This document shows, in pieces, positions 6,236 through 14,979 of a stretch of 16,387 nucleotides of DNA (within the stretch, counting starts at the first letter, position 1; every line of letters begins with the position of its first letter). The position numbers and the translations under genes were made by a program. The notes beneath the pieces are model-generated. The model ran no database searches and was not told where the DNA came from. It saw only the letters and a program-made list of their open reading frames with translations. The DNA comes from CAZOMR01 sp964580655 (GTDB taxonomy: Bacteria > RBG-13-61-14 > CAZOMR01). The stretch lies in assembly GCA_964580655.1 (NCBI GenBank), contig CAZOMR010000048.1:1-16387 (forward strand). The letters are read 5' to 3'.

Positions 6236-7780
6236 ATGAAAAACAGGATTCCTTTAGTTTTACTCTTGCTGGTTTCCTTCTCATCCTGCACGCCAGGATC
6301 AGGCATACATGAGCGATCCGGCCAGACCCTGGTTGCGGGACTGGAGGGCAACCCGATCACGCTTGACCCGCGGCTTGCAAGGGACGCCTACTCCACGCGA
6401 ATAATCCCGCTCCTGTTTCACAGCCTGGTAATGCAAGACGAGCGATCTGAGATAGTGCCAGACCTTGCCCAATCCTGGGAAGTGGAAGATGACCGGATTT
6501 ATATCTTTCACCTGAAAAAGGGCATACGCTTTGCACATGGCCGGGACCTGGATGCCGGGGATGTCAAATACACCATCACGAGCCTTTCTGACCCTGAGCT
6601 TAAATCTCCATACCAGGACCTTGCCCGGCGGATCAAGGAAATCACTATCCTGGATCCCTGCACGATCAGATTCGAGCTTGAAAAACCCCACTCTCCTTTT
6701 TTATCACAGCTTACCATCGGCATCCTTCCACGCGATCTGGCGAAAGAGAGAGGACAGGAATTCGGAAGGCGGCCCATAGGGTCCGGGCCTTACATGGTTT
6801 TGCGCAGAGAGCCGGGGGGCGAGATCGAGCTTGATCTCAATCCATACTATTCAGGCAAGGCCCCAGAAATCCATCGGATAATCTTCAGGGTTATACCGGA
6901 TGATGTAACCCGGATCATGGCGCTTGAGCGGGGAGAAGTCCAGATACTCCAGAACTCCGTCCCACCCGATGACCTCCGGGTCCTTGCCAGGAACCCTCGA
7001 ATTGCAATCACAACCCGGCCCGGGATCAACTACACCTACCTCGGGTTCAACCTGGAAGACCCTATTCTCAAGAACAGAAGGGTCCGCGAGGCCATCGCGT
7101 GCGCTATCCCGCGAGATGATCTGATCAATTGCCTGCTCCAGGGCCAGGCCCAACCAGCCACAGGCCTTCTCGCGCCTTCACACTGGGCATACGAGCCGGA
7201 TGTGGAAACTTATAGTTATGATCCGGCCCGGGCCGAGTCGCTCCTGGATGAGGCTGGTTTTCCGGACCCGGATGGCCCGGGTCCAAAACCTCGGTTTCAT
7301 CTTTTGTATAAGACCTCGCAAAACAAGCTTCGCAGGTGGATAGCAGAGGCCATAGCGTATGCGCTCTCCGAGGTGGGGATAGAGGTCGAGGTGAGGAGCC
7401 ACGAGTTCGGCACGCTTTTCGCGGACATCCAGGCCGGAAGGTTCCAGATTTACACCCTGACCTGGGTGGGAGTAACCGAGCCGGACATGTATTACACCAT
7501 CTTTCATTCAAAGAGCCGACCTCCATACGGAGCAAACCGCGGAGGATATGCAAACCCTGATGTGGACAGGCTCACCGAGCAAGGCCGCACTCTCATAAAG
7601 CAGGACAGGCGCCGCGAGGTCTACGCGCAGGTGCAGAGGATCATTGCACATGACCTGCCTTATGTGAGCCTGTGGTATTCCCGGGATGTCGTAGCCTGTG
7701 ATTCGCGAATCAAGAATTTCAGAATCTTTCCAGGAGGGGACTGGCGATCGCTCGCCGTGGCAGAGTTCTGCGAGGAATAA
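6236..7780 (+). CDS. ABC transporter substrate-binding lipoprotein (SBP family 5)
   Basis: This is a 514-residue extracytoplasmic binding protein of the DppA/OppA/NikA (SBP_bac_5) family. The signal peptide ends in a lipobox, FSSC, with Cys18 the lipidated residue. Family segments are visible: ITLDPRLARD near 41-50, IVPDLAQSWEV near 73-83, and the FHLKKGIRFAHG/DAGDV stretch at 91-110. The ligand class (peptide, oligosaccharide or muropeptide) cannot be read from the sequence. The frame is open into the sulfatase, but ATG 6236 gives the correct signal peptide. Two permease genes follow 9 bases later, making one importer. No ATPase gene is present in the window. Confidence 0.93.
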   Translation: MKNRIPLVLLLLVSFSSCTPGSGIHERSGQTLVAGLEGNPITLDPRLARDAYSTRIIPLLFHSLVMQDERSEIVPDLAQSWEVEDDRIYIFHLKKGIRFAHGRDLDAGDVKYTITSLSDPELKSPYQDLARRIKEITILDPCTIRFELEKPHSPFLSQLTIGILPRDLAKERGQEFGRRPIGSGPYMVLRREPGGEIELDLNPYYSGKAPEIHRIIFRVIPDDVTRIMALERGEVQILQNSVPPDDLRVLARNPRIAITTRPGINYTYLGFNLEDPILKNRRVREAIACAIPRDDLINCLLQGQAQPATGLLAPSHWAYEPDVETYSYDPARAESLLDEAGFPDPDGPGPKPRFHLLYKTSQNKLRRWIAEAIAYALSEVGIEVEVRSHEFGTLFADIQAGRFQIYTLTWVGVTEPDMYYTIFHSKSRPPYGANRGGYANPDVDRLTEQGRTLIKQDRRREVYAQVQRIIAHDLPYVSLWYSRDVVACDSRIKNFRIFPGGDWRSLAVAEFCEE

Positions 7781-7789
7781 AGGATCAGG

Positions 7790-8716
7790 ATGCGCAATTA
7801 TATCATTAAGCGATTGCTTCTCACCCTTCCTGTGCTTTTGGGCGTGAGCCTTCTTGTGTTCTTTTTTATTCACATGATCCCCGGTGACCCGGTAGAGGTG
7901 ATGCTTGGAGAATCAGCGGCCCCGACTGACCGCGAGGCTCTGCGAAAGCAGTATCACCTGGATGAGCCTCTTCAGGTGCAGTTGGTTTACTTCTTCAAGG
8001 AACTCGGCACAGGCAAACTGGAGTCCATCTTTTATCACCAGCCTGCCTTGCAAAAGGTGCGGGAGCGGCTCATGGCCACTCTTGAACTCGCTCTCGCAGG
8101 CCTGGCGGTTGCAGTGGTTATAGCCATCCCGCTTGGCATTCTCGCGGCCTGGCGCCGTGACACCTGGCTGGATCATTCTGCAATGGGCTTCAGCCTGCTC
8201 GGGATATCCATTCCCAACTTCTGGCTGGGGCCTATGCTCATACTCGTATTCTCGCTGAAGCTAGGTCTTTTGCCTGTATCCGGCAAAGGAGGGATTTCTC
8301 ACCTTGTTCTTCCGGCCATTACACTTGGCACTGCGCTCGCGGCCCTGCTCTCCCGGATGACCCGGGCATCTTTGCTCGAAGTGCTTGGCGAGGATTTCCT
8401 CACTGCGGCACGGGCACGGGGCCTTTCAGAACGCATGGTCATTCTCAAACACGCTTTCAAGAATGCGCTGATCCCGGTCATCACTGTGCTGGGCCTTCAG
8501 TTCGGCGCACTGCTCTCAGGCGCTATCATCACCGAGACCATCTTTGCATGGCCCGGAATCGGAAGGCTTCTTATTGACTCTATTTATACACGCGACTTTC
8601 CCCTGGTGCAGGCGTGCGTGCTCGCCATCGCACTGAGTTATGTCCTGGTCAACCTGGTAACCGACCTTTTTTATGCGCTGGTGGACCCTCGTGTCCGGTA
8701 CGAGGAGGGGTCGTGA
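7790..8716 (+). CDS. ABC transporter permease, DppB/OppB type
   Basis: This 308-residue inner-membrane permease starts MRNYIIKRLLLTLPVLLGVS and contains the HMIPGDP segment (28-34), both typical of DppB. About six membrane segments are visible (near 9-28, 97-120, 133-157, 172-190, 228-250 and 275-297). The cytoplasmic EAA loop that docks on the ATPase lies at about 206-228 (AARARGLSERMVILKHAF...). GGA lies shortly before the ATG. The stop overlaps the start of the partner permease (GTGA, 8713-8716), so the two subunits are made together. Confidence 0.95.
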   Translation: MRNYIIKRLLLTLPVLLGVSLLVFFFIHMIPGDPVEVMLGESAAPTDREALRKQYHLDEPLQVQLVYFFKELGTGKLESIFYHQPALQKVRERLMATLELALAGLAVAVVIAIPLGILAAWRRDTWLDHSAMGFSLLGISIPNFWLGPMLILVFSLKLGLLPVSGKGGISHLVLPAITLGTALAALLSRMTRASLLEVLGEDFLTAARARGLSERMVILKHAFKNALIPVITVLGLQFGALLSGAIITETIFAWPGIGRLLIDSIYTRDFPLVQACVLAIALSYVLVNLVTDLFYALVDPRVRYEEGS

Positions 8717-9525
8717 GGAATTTCCGGATTATCTTCGGAGCCACTGTCGCTGTCTTAGTAATTGCGGTCGCGGTATTTGCGCCTTACATTGCACCGCACG
8801 ATCCGGATGAGCAGAACCTTTGTGAAGGGCTTTCTCTTCCGCGGTCCGGGCACTTGCTCGGGCAGGACAAGCTCGGTCGAGACCAGCTCAGCCGTCTTGT
8901 CTATGGTGCAAGGGTTTCGGTAATCGTGGGCCTTTCCACGGTTTTTATATCGGCCACGATCGGAATCTTCGTGGGGGCTCTGGCCGGGTTCTTTCGAGGA
9001 GTCATGGACCAGGTCCTGATGCGCATCGTGGACATACTCATGGCCTTTCCGGGAATTCTGCTTGCAATCGCGCTGACCGCGGTGCTGGGCCCGAGTCTCA
9101 GGAACATCATCCTTGCTCTGAGCATTCTGGGATGGATCGGTTATTCCAGGCTGGTGCGGGGCCAGGTTCTTGTCGAGCGCGAGAAGGAATATGTGCAGGC
9201 CGCAATGGCGCTTGGCGCGAAAAGCGGCCGGATCATCTGGCGGCATCTGCTCATAAATACAAGCGGGCCAGTGATAGTGCAGGCGACTTTCGGAATAGCG
9301 CTTGCGATTCTTGCAGAGGCCAGCCTGAGTTTTCTGGGCCTGGGCGCTCCGGGCATTCCCAGTTGGGGAGCCATGCTCAATGAGGGAACAAGTTTTCTTT
9401 TTACCGCGCCTTTCCTTAGCATCTTTCCGGGACTGGCCATCATGGTGACAGTGCTCGGGTTCAACTTTCTCGGGGATGGTCTGCGCAGGCTATTGAGTCC
9501 AAAGGAAGATGTCTCAAGAATATGA
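8713..9525 (+). CDS. ABC transporter permease, DppC/OppC type
   Basis: This is the second permease subunit, 270 residues from GTG 8713. That codon follows a strong GAGGAGGGG directly upstream and overlaps the previous stop. It shows the N-terminal membrane segment with FAPYIAPHDP (22-31), LGQDKLGRDQLSRLVYGARVS (49-69, normally LGTD..GRD), the EAA loop at about 159-182 (EYVQAAMALGAKSGRIIWRH), and EASLSFLGLG (202-211). In this family dppD and dppF ATPase genes usually follow. Here a glycosidase gene follows instead, so the energising subunits must be encoded elsewhere, perhaps shared with another importer. Confidence 0.94.
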   Translation: MRNFRIIFGATVAVLVIAVAVFAPYIAPHDPDEQNLCEGLSLPRSGHLLGQDKLGRDQLSRLVYGARVSVIVGLSTVFISATIGIFVGALAGFFRGVMDQVLMRIVDILMAFPGILLAIALTAVLGPSLRNIILALSILGWIGYSRLVRGQVLVEREKEYVQAAMALGAKSGRIIWRHLLINTSGPVIVQATFGIALAILAEASLSFLGLGAPGIPSWGAMLNEGTSFLFTAPFLSIFPGLAIMVTVLGFNFLGDGLRRLLSPKEDVSRI

Positions 9526-9539
9526 CATAATGGAGGATA

Positions 9540-10643
9540 ATGGTGGCCCTGGATGAGCTTGATGAGATGACCGGCCAGATGATAATCACCGGTTTCAAGG
9601 GAACGCGTCTTCCGAAAAACACGGCCCTGGCACTTGAAGAGAAGCGGATCGGCGGAGTGGTTCTTTTTCGCGAGAACATCAAATCAGCAAAGCAGGTACG
9701 GCGGCTTGCAGAGGATATTTACTCAGCCACAGGTGATCCGCTCCCCTTTATGGCCGTGGACCATGAGGGGGGTCGGGTGTTTCGGCTTGAACCGCCTTTT
9801 ACGCAGTTTCCGCCATTGCGATTTCTGGGAAACAGCGGCTCAGATGACCTGGCCTTCAGGATGGGCAGGGCAATTTCAGGGGAGCTTCGGGCTGTGGGCT
9901 TCAACCTGGATTTTGCTCCGGTTATGGATGTGGACTCGAATCCTGACAATCCTATTATCGGGGACAGGTCTATTGGCGGTGATCCGGGGCTGGTCTCGCG
10001 CATGGGTTTGGCTTTGATAAAGGGCATTGAGGCTGGGGGAGTTCTTGCCTGCGTCAAGCATTTTCCAGGGCACGGGGATACCTCTGTGGATTCACACAAG
10101 GAGCTTCCAGTGGTTGATGCCTCACTTGATGTCCTGAAAAAGCGCGAGCTGGCGCCATTCCGTGAGGCCGTATCCGCAGGAGTTGATATGATCATGACCG
10201 CGCATGTGAAGTATCCCGCGTTAGACCGCTACCACCCGGCCACTCTCTCAGGGGCGATAACGGATAAGTTGCTCAGGCAGGAGATGGGTTTCAAAGGCGC
10301 TGTGATTTCTGACGACCTTGAGATGAAGGCGCTCTCGGATATGCTTCCGATAGAGGATATAGCTTTCATGGCGGTGCGATCAGGCGTGGACATACTTCTG
10401 ATAGGGCATGATCCGCAAATCGCGGAGCGGGCCCGGAAGGCCCTGGTCTTTGCGGTCAAGAATAACGCGCTGGCTTTCAGAAGAATCTACGAGGCCAATT
10501 CAAGGATTCTGAGACTCAAGGAAAAGCTGAAGAATAACTTTTCGCTTCCCTCTATCGAGAAAACAGGTAAAATAGTAGGAGCCGAGGAGCATCAGAAGCT
10601 GGCGCAAGAGATAGCTTCCTTTGCGGAGAAAAAAGGCGCATGA
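9540..10643 (+). CDS. nagZ: Beta-N-acetylhexosaminidase (GH3, NagZ type)
   Basis: This is a 367-residue glycoside hydrolase family 3 enzyme. NagZ removes terminal N-acetylglucosamine from anhydromuropeptides in cell-wall recycling. It has no signal peptide, which suits cytoplasmic action. Visible motifs are AVDHEGGRV (72-80), the NagZ signature KHFPGHGDTSVDSH (173-186) with the Asp184/His186 acid-base dyad, and ISDDLEM with Asp258 as the likely nucleophile. The dyad separates NagZ from other GH3 glucosidases. GGAGG (9532-9536) serves ATG 9540 or, with better spacing, GTG 9543. It follows the importer by 14 bases and overlaps the next gene by ATGA, so it probably works on imported GlcNAc-containing material. 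Confidence 0.92.
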   Translation: MVALDELDEMTGQMIITGFKGTRLPKNTALALEEKRIGGVVLFRENIKSAKQVRRLAEDIYSATGDPLPFMAVDHEGGRVFRLEPPFTQFPPLRFLGNSGSDDLAFRMGRAISGELRAVGFNLDFAPVMDVDSNPDNPIIGDRSIGGDPGLVSRMGLALIKGIEAGGVLACVKHFPGHGDTSVDSHKELPVVDASLDVLKKRELAPFREAVSAGVDMIMTAHVKYPALDRYHPATLSGAITDKLLRQEMGFKGAVISDDLEMKALSDMLPIEDIAFMAVRSGVDILLIGHDPQIAERARKALVFAVKNNALAFRRIYEANSRILRLKEKLKNNFSLPSIEKTGKIVGAEEHQKLAQEIASFAEKKGA

Positions 10644-12607
10644 TGAGAGCGAAAATTTTTTTGCCATTCCTGGTCGTGTTAGGACTCGCGGCTTTCACCC
10701 ATTCCCCGGCTTTGAAGGCGCCCTGGCAGGGAGCCGAGCTTGAGCTATTTGCCTCGCCTGTTCACCCGCTCAAGAACATGAAGGCAGGCGAGATTTTTCA
10801 AAATGCCCCGGGAGAATTTTTAGGCTTCTGGCTTTGCGGGTTCCAGGCCCGACATGCGCCCTCGCCTTTTGCCTTCCGGCTCTCTCACCTGGTTCTCATA
10901 CTATTTTCGCTGAGCCTGATTTTTGTTTTGGCCTTGATGATGAGCCGAACATCAAGGGATCATCCTCTCATGCTTTTATTCCTTTTTGCCTCTATCGCAT
11001 TCCATCCATACCTTGCCGAGTTGACCTCACGGGCAGAGGCCCGCGGAGCTATCTTAGCGCTTTTCTTCGGAGCGATAGCAACTGGACTTTTATTTCTCGG
11101 CTTAAAAGCAGGAGCAAAAAACTCATTGCTCTTTCTTATTCCCGGAATCCTGTTTTACTTCGCCGCGATTTCATCGCATTTCAGCGCGATCCTTGTCATG
11201 GTATTCTTATTCAGACCACAAGCGGAAATGCCTGATTCTTCCCTGTTGCTCAACAAAAAAAGATTTTTGGTTACTGAATTCCTGCTTCTTGTCTTCTCCC
11301 TTGTTTATCTTGCCGTCATAATTATCTCCAGTGCCCAGGTTCCCGTCTCTTCCTGGCTCAATTCTTATTCAACCCTTGGTGCAGAGATCACACTTCCCCT
11401 GATCCTGACCGGTATTCTTCCAGTTCATATTCCTTCATGGTTTCCAGGCTCTTCCATATTATGGATAAGCATTGCAGGCTTTTACCTTGTCGCGGCCATC
11501 TATCTTTTTTTCAACTGGACGAGAATAGCAAGGTATCAGGAACCCACAGTCCATTCTATTATTATTCTTATAAGCACAGCCATCGGATTCCTGGCTGCAT
11601 TATACTCATTCAGCACGGCCTATCTCTTCGGACTTTTCATGTTAATTGTCTTCGCAGGCATGATCTTCAATCTTATCCTTGATTCCGGGCATCCGGGTTC
11701 CGGCAGGAAGGCCCTGGTCGGAATTATAGCGGTGCTCATCCTTTTTCTGTTGGGAACCTTGAGTTTCAATCATGCTGATCTCAAAAAGCATGATCTTGTG
11801 ACGGCCCGTCATCTGGTAAAGGTTGAGCCGGAGAACTCTTCTGCCTGGCTTGAGCTTTCGCGGTCATATCTTGCGCATTCCCAGCCGGAGCTCGCGGAAA
11901 ATGTATTGCAGGAGGCGATGGCGGCTTTACCTGAGGATGATCAGAATCTTCTACTGTTTCAGATCGAGCTGGCCAAGGACAACCTGATCGTGGCAGAAGG
12001 GCTTTTCAATGAATTCCTGCAGGCGCGATTGGATGATGAGTCACGGAGGTTTTATAAGTGCCAGGTCTCGGCAAAAGAGGGACAGGGGGATTCTGCGAGG
12101 CTCATTTGCGAAGAGGGCTTTTCCGATCCCACGATGAATGCCGCGGCATTGAACCAGCTTGGAGCCATGTTTCTGAAACAGGGTGAAGAAAATGAGGGGG
12201 CGACCCTTTTAGAACGCGCGCATGAGCTTGACCGGTTTTATCCATCCGCCCTGAACAACCTGGGATTCCTTTATGAGAGGCGGAACAAGCCGGAAGACGC
12301 ACTCGGCTATTACATTCAGGCCGCGGCGATTGATCCCTTTTCTATCCTGGCCAGAAAAAACGCAGGCCGGATTTTCTATCAGCAGAAAAAATTTTCCAGG
12401 AGTGTTGAAATTTTGAAGGAGATCATTCACATAAACCCGCAAGATGCAGGAGCGCACTCAAACCTTGCTATGATTTTGATCCTGCAACTAAGGCGTCCGG
12501 AAGAGGCCAGGTTTCATCTCTTTGAAGCGCTCAGGCTTGAGCCTGATTCTCCGAATGCCAAGGAGCTTGAGAGGTTAAGGGATTATTACTACCCCTCCGC
12601 GCCCTGA
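10640..12607 (+). CDS. Multi-pass membrane protein with C-terminal TPRs (TMTC-like)
   Basis: This 655-residue protein has about ten hydrophobic segments in the first 375 residues. A soluble C-terminal part (about 390-650) contains several TPR-like helix pairs, the clearest at about 501-533, 535-566, 570-600 and 604-635 (for example AALNQLGAMFLKQGEENEGA and ALNNLGFLYERRNKPEDALG). The layout resembles TMTC-type GT-C mannosyltransferase relatives fused to TPRs, and AFHPYLAELTSRAEARG (120-136) looks like a worn version of their HP-x2-E-x3-R stretch. The acidic pair those enzymes carry in the first outer loop is not evident, so activity is doubtful. The start is ATG 10640 (overlapping the nagZ stop) or ATG 10643. 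It is the last gene of the middle operon and its end overlaps the convergent C26 gene by 19 bases. The part near 11200-11700 looks more AT-rich than its surroundings. Confidence 0.75.
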   Translation: MMRAKIFLPFLVVLGLAAFTHSPALKAPWQGAELELFASPVHPLKNMKAGEIFQNAPGEFLGFWLCGFQARHAPSPFAFRLSHLVLILFSLSLIFVLALMMSRTSRDHPLMLLFLFASIAFHPYLAELTSRAEARGAILALFFGAIATGLLFLGLKAGAKNSLLFLIPGILFYFAAISSHFSAILVMVFLFRPQAEMPDSSLLLNKKRFLVTEFLLLVFSLVYLAVIIISSAQVPVSSWLNSYSTLGAEITLPLILTGILPVHIPSWFPGSSILWISIAGFYLVAAIYLFFNWTRIARYQEPTVHSIIILISTAIGFLAALYSFSTAYLFGLFMLIVFAGMIFNLILDSGHPGSGRKALVGIIAVLILFLLGTLSFNHADLKKHDLVTARHLVKVEPENSSAWLELSRSYLAHSQPELAENVLQEAMAALPEDDQNLLLFQIELAKDNLIVAEGLFNEFLQARLDDESRRFYKCQVSAKEGQGDSARLICEEGFSDPTMNAAALNQLGAMFLKQGEENEGATLLERAHELDRFYPSALNNLGFLYERRNKPEDALGYYIQAAAIDPFSILARKNAGRIFYQQKKFSRSVEILKEIIHINPQDAGAHSNLAMILILQLRRPEEARFHLFEALRLEPDSPNAKELERLRDYYYPSAP

Positions 12608-13371
12608 TTATCCCCTGCCCTTTTTCGGGCCGCTCTCAGGAATGCCTTGAAGATTCTCGCGTGCTCGGGCATTTGCTGGTAAAGAATTTCCGGATGCCAC
12701 TGCACGCCAACGATGAAAGCATGGCCTGGGCTTTCAATCCCTTCAACCACTCCGTCCGGAGCGAGCGCGCTTACGACAAGACCCTTGCCGGGCCTTTTAA
12801 CCGCTTGATGATGAGTGCTGTTGACCCGTGAGATTTTATCCTGCATCAGCTTCCTTCCGAACATGATGCGCGAGAGAATTGTTCCCGACTTTATGGTCAC
12901 ATCGTGTGACGGCTTGTCCCTGGGAGGCTTCTGCTGGTGTTGGATCGCATTCGGAACCTCGCACTTTATGTCCTGATAAAGTGTCCCGCGAAAGACCACA
13001 TTGACAGCCTGCATCCCGCCGCAAATGCCGAGCACAGGCAGGTCCAGCTTGAGCGCCTCGCTTGTCAAAGCCAGCTCAAACCGTGTGCGGTTCTCCTTGA
13101 TCGCTCCAAGCTCACGGATCGGCTTCCCGCCGTAGTGATGCGGATGAATGTCAAAAGCGCCTCCAGCAAGCACCAGCCCGGAAAGAATCCTCGCAAGCTC
13201 CCGGATCAATTTCGCATCATCCAGGATCGGAAGCACTACCGGGAGCGCACCATGATCCACTATGGCCTGCAGATACATGTCCCAGAGATAGACCACGCCT
13301 TCATTTTTTGTGCGAGTCCTGATCTTTCGTCCCGCATCGAAATCAGGGGTAATGCCGATCAGGGATTTCAT
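12589..13371 (-). CDS. Gamma-glutamyl hydrolase-like class I glutamine amidotransferase (C26, PuuD-like)
   Basis: This 260-residue enzyme has the class I glutaminase fold. Visible motifs are LVLAGGAFDIHPHHYG (67-81, as in PuuD-type gamma-Glu-GABA hydrolases), the nucleophile elbow GICGGMQ (115-121, Cys117), NSTHHQAV (184-191), and the catalytic QWHPE (His226, Glu228). Members hydrolyse gamma-glutamyl amide bonds in small molecules and need no synthetase partner. The start overlaps the stop of the upstream deacylase (ATGA on the - strand, 13368-13371), so the two are co-translated. Pairing with a D-amino-acid deacylase suggests a gamma-D-glutamyl substrate, such as a peptidoglycan peptide. That is inference. 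Confidence 0.87.
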   Translation of the reverse strand: MKSLIGITPDFDAGRKIRTRTKNEGVVYLWDMYLQAIVDHGALPVVLPILDDAKLIRELARILSGLVLAGGAFDIHPHHYGGKPIRELGAIKENRTRFELALTSEALKLDLPVLGICGGMQAVNVVFRGTLYQDIKCEVPNAIQHQQKPPRDKPSHDVTIKSGTILSRIMFGRKLMQDKISRVNSTHHQAVKRPGKGLVVSALAPDGVVEGIESPGHAFIVGVQWHPEILYQQMPEHARIFKAFLRAARKRAGDNQGAEG

Positions 13372-14972
13372 TCGCTTCTTCTCAAAATTTTTCCAGCGCG
13401 CTGTGAGCTGAGCCTTCCTTTTTCAGCCGCCACTTTTCCATTGACCACCACCATCTCTATTCCCTCTGGAAATTGATGCGGATCCTCATAAGTGGCGCGG
13501 TCCTGGATTTTTTCCGGATCGAAAAGCACGAGGTCAGCGAAGAACCCTTTTTGAATCCTGCCGCGATCCTTGATGCCTGCCATGTGGCAAGGGTCAGAGG
13601 TCATCTTCTTTATCGCGTCCTCCAGAGAAAGGATTTGTTTTTGTCGCACCGCATAGGCGAGGATGCGTGGAAAGGTTCCAAATGCGCGGGGATGCGGCTT
13701 GCCCTTTGAGAGGACTCCCTCGCGGGATCGCACTGCTGAGTCGGAGCCGATCATGACCCATTCCTTTTGCAGGATGCGAAAGAGGTTTTGCTCCGACATG
13801 GTGTGATAGATCGCGGTAGGGCTCTCGCCATCGCCTGCCAGGAGGTCAAGTGCCACATCCATAGGAGACTGACCGCACTCTTCCGCGGCCTGCTCAATGC
13901 TCATGCCCTCAAGGTGTTTCATGTCCGGATCAAATACCTCTGCGAGAACAACGCGGCCAAGGTATCCGGGGTCAGGATGAAGATTCTCCACATCTTCCTT
14001 GATCTTCTGCCTCGATGCATCTTCGCGGAGCCGGGAAAGATAGTCATCCCTGGTGCCTGCGAACACCCATTCCGGGAGAATGGATGAAAGCCCTGTGAAG
14101 GCCGCGAGGTAGGGATACCTGTCCGCCCGAACCTTTAGCCCGCTCTCTTGCGCTGATTCTATCAACTCGAAAACTCGATCCAGCTTTGCCCAGTTCTCTT
14201 TCTCTGATGTCTTCAGGTGAGATATCTCAAGGGACACGCCTGAGCCGGCCGCTATATCAAGCATCTCCTGGACAGCCTCAATCAATCCGCGCCCCTCGCT
14301 CCGGATGTGGCATGCGAAAAAGCCTTTGGCCCGCGTCACTGATGATGCGCAGGAAAAAAGCTCATCCCTTTTAGAATAGCAGGCAGGCGCATAGGCCAGG
14401 CCAGCGCTCATACCAAATGCGCCCTGGTCAAGGGCCTGCTCAAGGGCCACCTTGATCTCCTTCATCTCAAGGCGCGAAGGTGACCCGGTTTTATAGCCCA
14501 TTGCACCTGCGCGCAGGGTGTTGTAACCGACCAGAGGCGCGAAATTAATCCCTGGTTTCAGGGATTGCACTTGCTCCAGGTACTCATCAAGTGTTGAGAA
14601 TTTTATTTCCAGACCGAGGAGCTTCTTACAGGATTCGGCCCGCTCTTTGAAGAGTTCCCCGGAGACAGGTGCGGCGGAGTAACCGCAGTTTCCCGCGATC
14701 TCGCAAGTTATACCCTGGAGGACCTTGGAGTCAGCCTCCGGCCTTGCGAGTATCTGATAGTCGGAATGGCCGTGCATGTCCACGAATCCGGGTGCGAGTA
14801 TGAATTCATGCGCCGGGATGATGCGCTGTGCCTGAGCCGCTGACAGTCCTCCGATTTCCTCTATCCGGTCACCTTTGATAGCCAGGTCAGCCTGAAAGAC
14901 TTTTCCGCCAGTCCCGTCAGCTATGTGCGCGCCTTTGAAAAGGAGATCGAATCCTCGGGGTTCCTCTGACAT
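13368..14972 (-). CDS. N-acyl-D-amino-acid deacylase (amidohydrolase superfamily)
   Basis: This 534-residue metal-dependent amidohydrolase of the D-aminoacylase group releases D-amino acids from N-acyl or dipeptide precursors. Visible motifs are GFVDMHGHSD (62-71, metal ligands His67 and His69), GNCG (94-97, Cys96, the metal-ligand cysteine typical of D-aminoacylases), HIRSEG (222-227, His222), ISHLK (250-254, His252), and IGSDSA (408-413, catalytic Asp411). HPRAFGTFPR (427-436) is a further family hallmark. It has no signal peptide, so it is cytoplasmic. It begins 7 bases after the thiC stop and overlaps the C26 gene, forming one operon. Side-chain specificity (D-Glu or a hydrophobic D-residue) cannot be read from this. 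Confidence 0.92.
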   Translation of the reverse strand: MSEEPRGFDLLFKGAHIADGTGGKVFQADLAIKGDRIEEIGGLSAAQAQRIIPAHEFILAPGFVDMHGHSDYQILARPEADSKVLQGITCEIAGNCGYSAAPVSGELFKERAESCKKLLGLEIKFSTLDEYLEQVQSLKPGINFAPLVGYNTLRAGAMGYKTGSPSRLEMKEIKVALEQALDQGAFGMSAGLAYAPACYSKRDELFSCASSVTRAKGFFACHIRSEGRGLIEAVQEMLDIAAGSGVSLEISHLKTSEKENWAKLDRVFELIESAQESGLKVRADRYPYLAAFTGLSSILPEWVFAGTRDDYLSRLREDASRQKIKEDVENLHPDPGYLGRVVLAEVFDPDMKHLEGMSIEQAAEECGQSPMDVALDLLAGDGESPTAIYHTMSEQNLFRILQKEWVMIGSDSAVRSREGVLSKGKPHPRAFGTFPRILAYAVRQKQILSLEDAIKKMTSDPCHMAGIKDRGRIQKGFFADLVLFDPEKIQDRATYEDPHQFPEGIEMVVVNGKVAAEKGRLSSQRAGKILRRSE

Positions 14973-14979
14973 GAGGGCT

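Noticed and set aside
7125..7553. Antisense open frames within the binding-protein gene
   Set aside because: They are shadows of a clear SBP gene, with Arg/Pro-rich translations and no recognisable domain.
8614..8712. Upstream extension of the second permease from ATG 8614
   Set aside because: It lies inside the first permease gene; GTG 8713 has a strong ribosome binding site and a normal N-terminus.
9540..10643. Secreted GH3 beta-glucosidase
   Set aside because: There is no signal peptide, and the GDTSVDSH dyad identifies the NagZ type.
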